Part shown: in pieces, positions 57,307 through 64,000 of the stretch
Numbering within the stretch: the first letter of the stretch is position 1
Layout of the letters: every line of letters starts with the position of its first letter
Origin: Bugulina stolonifera
Lineage: Eukaryota > Bryozoa > Gymnolaemata > Cheilostomatida > Bugulidae
Direction of reading: 5' to 3'
DNA: 64,000 nt
NCBI GenBank assembly: GCA_935421135.1
Contig: OW285194.1
Coordinates: forward strand, 15,647,376 to 15,711,375
Program-made: the position numbers and the translations under genes
The notes under the pieces: generated by a model
The model's input: the letters and a program-made list of their open reading frames with translations, nothing else
Database searches by the model: none
Told to the model about the DNA's origin: nothing

Positions 57307-60300
57307 GTCAGACACGCATCTGACATATACACACCATATAGGAATAGTATGAGAGTGTAAGAAATACGAATTATTATTCTATGTAAATGGAATATTATGA
57401 TATACAGTAAAAGTACATGACTTTGTAAATTGGTTATAGTACTATTTAGGGCAGTTTTGTATTCCTGTTGGCTAGACTAACACTAACAATTTTCTGCTGC
57501 TACTAACCAAGTAGCTGACAGAAATATAATATAGTAAGACCTTGTAGAGTAGATGACAACTTCAATTGTAGTAGTCCATGTACATAGACTCCAATGAAGT
57601 GTCCATTCCAAGAGTCCTATATAACAGCATAGAGCTGTACAAATTCTCTTTACCTAGGAGAAATAACATGTAAATCTGTCCAGTAACAAGTATATGCAAC
57701 TCCATCGAGTTAGCACAATTGTAGGCTAGGGTCCTACACCTAAAAGGGTTATCACTGAGATAATAAAGGGAGGTTAACATAAACCTTTTTTATAGCCTGA
57801 AATCTAGGTTAACATAAGTCTAGAATAATTAAGCTAGCTAAGAAGTTCTTATGGACTAGCGTTGCTAAGCAACACTCAGAACGGCATTAAAAAAATGTCT
57901 TTTAATCTGCTCTAACAAAGAGAGAGATATCAAAGGTACCGCATTTCTAAAGGGAAACAGCTTTTGCTACAAAACGTCAACTCGAAGGCGTGTAGCTCAA
58001 TTTATGGATGGTTAAAACATACCATACCAATAGGCCTCAGCAACAAGGAGTAAATCTCTATACATTTTGATTGGAGTGTAGCACAGCACAAGCGGGCACA
58101 CCCATATATTTTCTTCAGAGCTCAAAGCCTGGAATGAATAAGGCTATAAGCCATCTAGTGTGACACACAATGAGCATAATATTTTGTTATGGAAATGGCA
58201 TACTGTTGGGGTTGTGCTCTCCCTAAAAATCAACAGTTTGACCACCTGGCAATTATCTATATAGGCCTAATGCTATCTGTAGTCAAGGAACAAAAACTTG
58301 GGATGGCTATAAACAACTTTTTGATTGGAGTGTAGCACAGCACAAGCTTTGCACACCCATCTATTTTCCACAGAGCTAATGCCTGGGAAAAAATAAGGCT
58401 ATGTGAAACCTAAACACAAGTCAAACCAAATTATGGGCCCCATGTCTAGACTCAGAGATCTCTGACACCTGGTGTATAAACAAATTTACTGGCCAAACTA
58501 ACAAGCCAACTGGGCTGTGACAAAAAAGTGGAACTAACACTATAACTATCTGACTGACTGTACAGTACATACACGTACAATGTATCTTGAATACAATGAA
58601 ACCCTGAGTGAATGAAAGTGTGAAAATGTGTGTTGAGAGTATTACCTAAATAGGTGGTACAAGGTGAAAATATCACCATCTATTATACATGTATATATCA
58701 TGTTATAAATGCGCAGCTGAACAGCGCTAAGCAGAGCCAACCAGCGCCAAGCAAACGCATAGCACTTAACATATTATTATATCGGGGAATATTTATGGAG
58801 TACAGTAATAGTGATAATTAGGAATACGTTATGTAGTATTCTGTATGTAATATAACTATGTAAGTTATTATATCTATCGTCAAGTAACTAAGTAGTATAA
58901 TTAGTACGTAGATACTAAAGTAACCGCTGAACGATATCGATGTCCGTCACCCACACATACATGGGCGGGTTCGAATGGATCAATATTTACGACAACTAGA
59001 CCGAATGTGGTGGTGGTGAGATACCCTCTACTAACCACTAACATAATATATACACAGGTGCCTAATAGATACAAAGTGTTAAGTGAAGTATTGGACGATA
59101 TATAGGTACAGTAGATGTGAATCTACAATATACAATTATGCATATACATGTATGTGCATGATAACTAATGACCTTTAGCCAGACAGGAACTCACATGTGA
59201 GGAATCCAATATGGTCATCAAAGAAACACAGAAATACAGCTGGATAGATGTACAGCTGGAGACAAACACAATCAAGACACAGTATACAGTGCTGGTAACG
59301 TATAACTGGTAATGTACAAATACATGAAAAGATCTTATGGCAATAGTATGGACGCATGACGTCCAACCCAAACTCCCCTCCCCCCCCCCCCCCCCCAAGT
59401 CCTAGTTTAAAACTGTAATTGGTATTTGTTTTCTGGGACACCCAGAAATGTGCATGTCTGCATGTAGTATAGTGCAGCAAATGTATTGGTGCCAACCAGT
59501 TGAATGGAGGAGCATTAGCAAAGAAAAGCCATAAAGACAGTACCCTGTAGCATACAAGACAAAAAGTGGGTCAGCTCAAAGAAGAGCAGCTGGTAATGTA
59601 TTGCTGCGCATGGTGCAGGCATCAAGGAGACTGCTATAAATCATCATAAAATATCTATCAAACAGTGAATCAGGGATGAGTAATTGAAGGTCTGAATACT
59701 GATAGGTTTCATGCAGACGTCAATGTAATTAATAGGCAATATCATGTCATTTCATATCATAGGCTACATAGCTGTTCGGTTAGGATTAAATGTCAGTGCA
59801 GTATTAATTGGAAACTAGAGCTGCATACAATGGGTGATTAACTGAGCATTAGCATATCTTAGGATGCTTAAAAAGGAATATAATAACTAGTTGGTAGACA
59901 GGCAAATCAGCCAACAGCTGGCCTTAGATCAAGGTTAGATTAACATTCCTAGGCAAGCATATATTAACAAGAGAATATTTTATGTACCCTGAGAAATAGT
60001 AGCTGACCCAGTTTATAACCGATAGCAGTAGGCAGAGCATGGTACCCCTATAATGGTACTAGCTGTTTAAACCACACAAATTATGTACACGTGTATATGC
60101 AATAGCTGCACAGTATAAGGATAGAATAATATTATAGTAACACATTGCATATGTATTATAGTAGAGTAATAACTCTGGTGAAGGGTAGTAGATAGTCACT
60201 CAATGTCATACACTTGTCAGTATACAAGTCATAGGTAGTACTAGCCTAACGGACATACAAAAAAGATGGGAAGAAAATAGATCCACTAAAAGTATCTGCT

Positions 60301-60351
60301 CGTTAAAAGCGTGACTGATATGTGGACATATCCTTCTGTATTCGGGCAGGA
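57307..60351. other. non-coding interior of the LTR element
   Basis: No RT, integrase or protease motif. Two diverged copies of a segment starting TTTTGATTGGAGTGTAGCAC are found at about 58067-58155 and 58319-58405, both followed by GCACACCCATCTATTTTC-like sequence and ending AATAAGGCTAT. A homopolymeric run of C occurs at about 59376-59396. A CAGCGC-rich patch lies near 58712-58760. Confidence 0.5.
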
Positions 60352-61085
60352 TGTTGCATATAAATAGTGACAATTAGTATATTTAAGAGTTGTCCACTCT
60401 TGTGCACTTAAGAGAATGTAACTCCTCACTAAAATTGATTGGCTGACTGTAGATAGGACAGGTATATATAGGAGAGAAGTACCTACACAGTAGAGTAGTC
60501 TCAGTAGAGAGATAGATAGACAGATACCTAGAGTAGACTGTGAAAATGAGGCATGGAGAGACAGCAGTATAGACTGTCGACATACCTGTAGATAAGTCAC
60601 ACAGTGACAAGAGTGGACGACTACATAGACGTTACACATATATATTATACAAATGTATAAGCTAGTAGAAAACACGAAAATGGAAGAAAAACTACAAAAT
60701 AGAAAACCAAATAAAAACCAATAAAACACTAAAACAAAAACACTAAAAACTAAACTAAACTACAATAGTGTGGAGCGTGTGGAGTGTAGGTGGATCGTAG
60801 GCTACCCAGTAACTCATATCAATGCGTACTAAGGAGTAAGGATATATGCGGAACAACTATCTCGTTGTAGACCTTGGAATAGAGTCGACACCGCCACATC
60901 CTAGACCACAGAACCAGAACCTACGCCACACAGCTTACTACATTGGAGATCAAGGTGCTGACAAAAGGACCTACAGACAGCGTACTACTACTACATATTA
61001 CGTACAGCTGGTGAGTCCTAAGTACTTTGGCTCCAATTAAATGTTATAACTGACAATACCAAAACCCCCAATTTTAGTTATAACA
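60352..61085 (+). repeat. 3' LTR
   Basis: Second copy of the 734-bp LTR with the same ends and the same internal ORF-like stretches as the 5' copy; no difference was noticed by eye. Confidence 0.92.
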
Positions 61086-61168
61086 AAAATACAGTAGTTT
61101 ACAACTTAGATAGCACCTGGGGCTTGATAGTATAACTGGAAATAAGGTATAACAATGAAGTAGTGTTG

Positions 61169-61262
61169 TAGTCTACATGCAAGTACAGTGTACATCATGT
61201 CACTGGAAATATAACGTTATATTTCCAGTGACATGATGTACACTGTACTTGCATGTAGACTA
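61169..61262. repeat. perfect 94-bp palindrome without spacer
   Basis: Two 47-bp arms meet at AAC|GTT (61215/61216). The left arm starts TAGTCTACATGCAAGTACAG and the right arm ends CTGTACTTGCATGTAGACTA. Every base pairs and the symmetry breaks just outside. It lies 83 bp after the 3' LTR. Confidence 0.95.
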
Positions 61263-61825
61263 TGGTCTGTAGATATGAGAGGTCTGCACGAGGCAAATTT
61301 TTACAAAAAATAAACGTGTACTCTTTATTTGTGAAATAAAAATACAGATACAAAATATGAAACTTCAAGTTATACATTGATAGTTATTGTTCAGTCTTTG
61401 AATATAAAAATAAAAATGGACGAAAGTTAAATAGATATAAAATGGAAGCAGACGGGTACACATTAAAAGAAAACAAAAGTTTTTTTTAGTATTAAAATAT
61501 GGCTACTGAGATATACTACAGTATAATATACAGTATATCACATTAATCTAAATATGTCATGTAGTTCTTGTGATAATATCTTCGAGACTATTATGAGAAT
61601 CTCAATTGATGTAATCGTATAATCGTATAACTAAAACTGCATCAATTGTACTTCTAGAGAAAATTAAAATAGAAAACTATTTTGCTGTATCCATTAACTA
61701 GACATTTATATGTACGTACATATATGCTTATGATTGAGTCATGGCATTGTAAATTTCCACATTTGAAGTTGTCATCTGTCGCACATGATCAATAACATAT
61801 CAAGGTTACGTGTACAATGTGGGTT

Positions 61826-63752
61826 CTAGAACTCCGATAAATTGTCGCTAGAAAATATTTGAACTGATAGTTTACCAGGCATTTCAATGTCGGGCTGGTC
61901 TTTCTTCTTACTCCTTTGAAAGAGTGACAATGTCAGCTCTTTACCTTTTTCATCCGAGAACTCTTTGATGGTGGCTTCACCCAGGGAAACATTAGAAAGC
62001 TTTTGTGAGCTGAACACCTGTGTTAGAAAACCCCACGCATCATGTGAGAATTATAAAAGCCGAATGTAGGAAGTTATCTTCTCTCTATGACAATATTTTC
62101 CTTGGATGAGGCAGATATACAAGAACAAATTCAAATAACATTGAGGTGCACCATAGACCAGACTGTCTGTTATTCAGCTTGTAATCAACAAATTGTGTTG
62201 TCAGTGTTTTCTTATTTTTACTACTTCTCATTGCTGTAAGCAGTAGACTAGCGTACTTTAAGGTGTATCTGGAGATCATGTAGTGGTGTAGGAAGTGAAT
62301 CGCCAAGCACTAATATACATAATATACACTTTGCTATGTCACTAACTCAAGGTAAGCTGCATACTGATTGGATAAATCTACTACCTGTATATTGATTGGT
62401 TTAGTTTCTCCGTCGGCCTTTTTATAGAATATAAACTTCTTGTTCCATGTGGGTGAGGCCGAGTCCTTTACTACAGAAGTCTTTACTGTGTCTCCCTCAC
62501 ATTTGACTGTGCAGAATGGGTTCAGCATGGCTGAATGTAACAACATAATAACGATACTATGAGAGTGACCAATAGTATCTCAGCCATCTTATTACTAGAT
62601 AGTATTGTATCAGCAACACAAACTAACACAATATAACCAAATAACAAAATATAGCAGTAAAGTCGAATGAAGTTATAAATTAACAACACTAGTTGTGTAT
62701 CAAACAACTTTATTATCTCTGTAATTCTCCATTCAAAACATGTATATTGTGTTACCTATCATTTCACTGGATAGAACACACATTAACTAGCTAATCAATA
62801 GATAGAACATGTTACCTAGTTTATCATTGGCCAGTCCTTCTGCATTGAAGACAGTCAGTTGAACAGCCAGACAAGGAGAGGAAACACAGCAGAGAGCAGA
62901 CTTGCTAGGTTCATCCTTCACCAGCTCTCTGGAGATACAAAAATATAACAAATATGCAAACAATAAATTGTTCATCTGACACAGCCCGAGCTTTGAATGA
63001 CTGTCTAGAGTTGTAAATGTCTGAATATTTCTGGAATTATTTACCTCAAACAAACAAATAACAAGCAGTACTAGGTGTAGTATAGTTACACTCAGAACCA
63101 TAATAGATAAAATGATAAGTTCTCAGACTATTTCTGGTAAGAAATATTACCAATCGTACAGTTGTATCAATAACAAGACTGTAACATGTGCTGTGTAGTT
63201 GGAGTTACTTTCCCCTATGTACCCCATAGGAAGGAAAGGACAACTCCAGACAGGTGACACCTATTGTTAGGGTGAATCACCTGGTAAAAACCACAAAAGA
63301 CTTGCGATTGGACTACAGTATATGCTAGAATAATATGGACAGCACTGGCATGGAAACTAATAGAACAACTATTATAATGTAACGAATACTTCACGATATA
63401 TGTACCATTGTACGTATATGTTGTCATGACTTGTATCTACATGAATTCTGTTTGACTTGATGGTAGCGGAAGGAAATGAATTGTCTGCACCAATGCACAC
63501 ATTCTAGCATGGTCATGAATAGCCACATTAATTATTCACAATATAATTTGAGACGATCTTTCTTTGGTGCTGCTTATGCAAAGCACAAAGAATAGTTCCA
63601 TAAAAAGGTGGGAGGTTTCTCTATCTACATTATCCAAACAAATAAGTTGTAATATAGAACATAATCATACAACACATGGTTCAACTGAAGACACGGTACA
63701 ATGAGCAGAAGATACCTGCACAGACTGACAGGAAACTGCTGGTCCACTGCCA
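61826..63752 (-). CDS. 3' end of a C2-domain protein (partial, 4 exons)
   Basis: Exons 63752-63716, 62928-62816, 62530-62385 and 62017-61826 follow each other in phase; the 5' part lies beyond the window. The protein reads FPVSLCRELVKDEPSKS, then a C2 domain: LAVQLTVFNAEGLANDKLAM, LNPFCTVKCEGDTVKTSVVK, DSASPTWNKKFIFY, INIQVFSSQKLSNVSLGEA and KELTLSLFQR. The end is IEMPGKLSVQIFSSDNLSEF. The Asp residues expected of a calcium-binding C2 are only partly present (ASPTWNKKF is typical, the first loop Asp pair is weak), so it may be a calcium-independent C2. The full protein's identity cannot be told from this piece. The first listed exon (37 nt) is the least certain. Confidence 0.72.
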
Positions 63753-64000
63753 CTGAAACACAGCACAATCAGTGGTACTAATGCCAGACAAACAGCAGGT
63801 AAATAAATGGCCTACAACTCCTCAGACTATAACATACATTGCATCTACTCTACCTATGTGTACAGTACTGTTTACTGGACTAACATGTGAATATCTAATA
63901 CCAAACCTTTCATGATACAAGTTCCTCTGAACTGTATCTACACCTACTAAAACCCACAGTCTAACCTATAGATCAACTATTCCACTGGACAAGTAAACAA

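Larger units (their letters stand above)
54983..61085 (+). mobile_element. non-autonomous LTR retrotransposon, two 734-bp LTRs
   Basis: The LTRs at 54983-55716 and 60352-61085 begin TGTTGC and end ATAACA (TG...CA). They look identical throughout and have equal length, so the insertion is young. AAAA flanks both ends and could be a 4-bp target duplication. Each LTR has a TATATA box (55094 in the 5' copy) and a GTGAGT donor-like site near 55640. The 4.6-kb interior has a gag-like ORF and a 105-codon ORF. I find no protease, RT, RNase H or integrase motif on either strand, so the copy depends on another element. TGGTGGAGGTCAAAGAGG just after the 5' LTR is a possible primer-binding site. The polypurine tract is weak. 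Confidence 0.9.

Noticed and set aside
60286..60729. 147-codon minus-strand ORF, also present at 54977-55360
   Set aside because: Antisense to the LTR; present twice only because the LTR is duplicated, with a hydrophobic low-complexity composition.

Overview
The window reads as nuclear DNA of an invertebrate metazoan. Genes are cut into many small exons (33-416 nt) with GT-AG introns, and there are no operons, Shine-Dalgarno sites or prokaryotic genes. The DNA is AT-rich and full of TACATGTA palindromes, minisatellites and miniature inverted-repeat elements. BANF1 and papilin-type extracellular matrix domains point to Metazoa. Intron density, compact spacing and repeat style would fit a sponge (demosponge) or another early-branching or lophotrochozoan animal; that is a guess. 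All exon structures below were built by eye from splice sites, reading phase and protein family patterns, and every multi-exon model closes in phase.

Layout. 1-1449: no gene. 1450-1913 (+): small two-exon gene, unknown function. 3266-17134 (-): 22-exon secreted papilin-like matrix protein (1276 aa) with Kunitz, Ig, FN3, papilin-repeat and PLAC domains; its introns hold at least four MITE-like elements and several minisatellites. 17135-20440: intergenic. 20441-26579 (-): MOSPD2 orthologue (CRAL-TRIO + MSP + tail anchor) with a LINE fragment in intron 1. 27332-29819 (+): SLC39A9 (ZIP9) zinc transporter. 31302-31879 (-): BANF1. 32943-34271: LINE reverse-transcriptase fragment set among nested inverted repeats. 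36190-38396 (+): Rab GTPase with a CaaX-like end. 39071-41357 (-): secreted Cys/Pro-rich orphan. 43543-54455 (-): 21-exon hnRNP U/SAF-A-like nuclear RNA-binding protein with SINE, MITE and minisatellite insertions in its introns. 54983-61085: young LTR retrotransposon with two 734-bp LTRs, a gag-like ORF and no pol. 61169-61262: perfect 94-bp palindrome. 61826-63752 (-): 3' end of a C2-domain gene running off the window.

The genes are unrelated housekeeping, matrix and trafficking genes, not a pathway. The most unusual pattern is that tandem repeats overlap splice sites at five exon boundaries in three genes. In two cases the repeat unit is a multiple of three and the reading frame stays open, so extra copies of the donor could lengthen the protein in steps without a frameshift. 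Other points of interest are the papilin-like protein lacking the ADAMTS-like N-terminal half of papilins, the pol-less LTR element, the nested foldback around the LINE, and a dispersed short hairpin motif.
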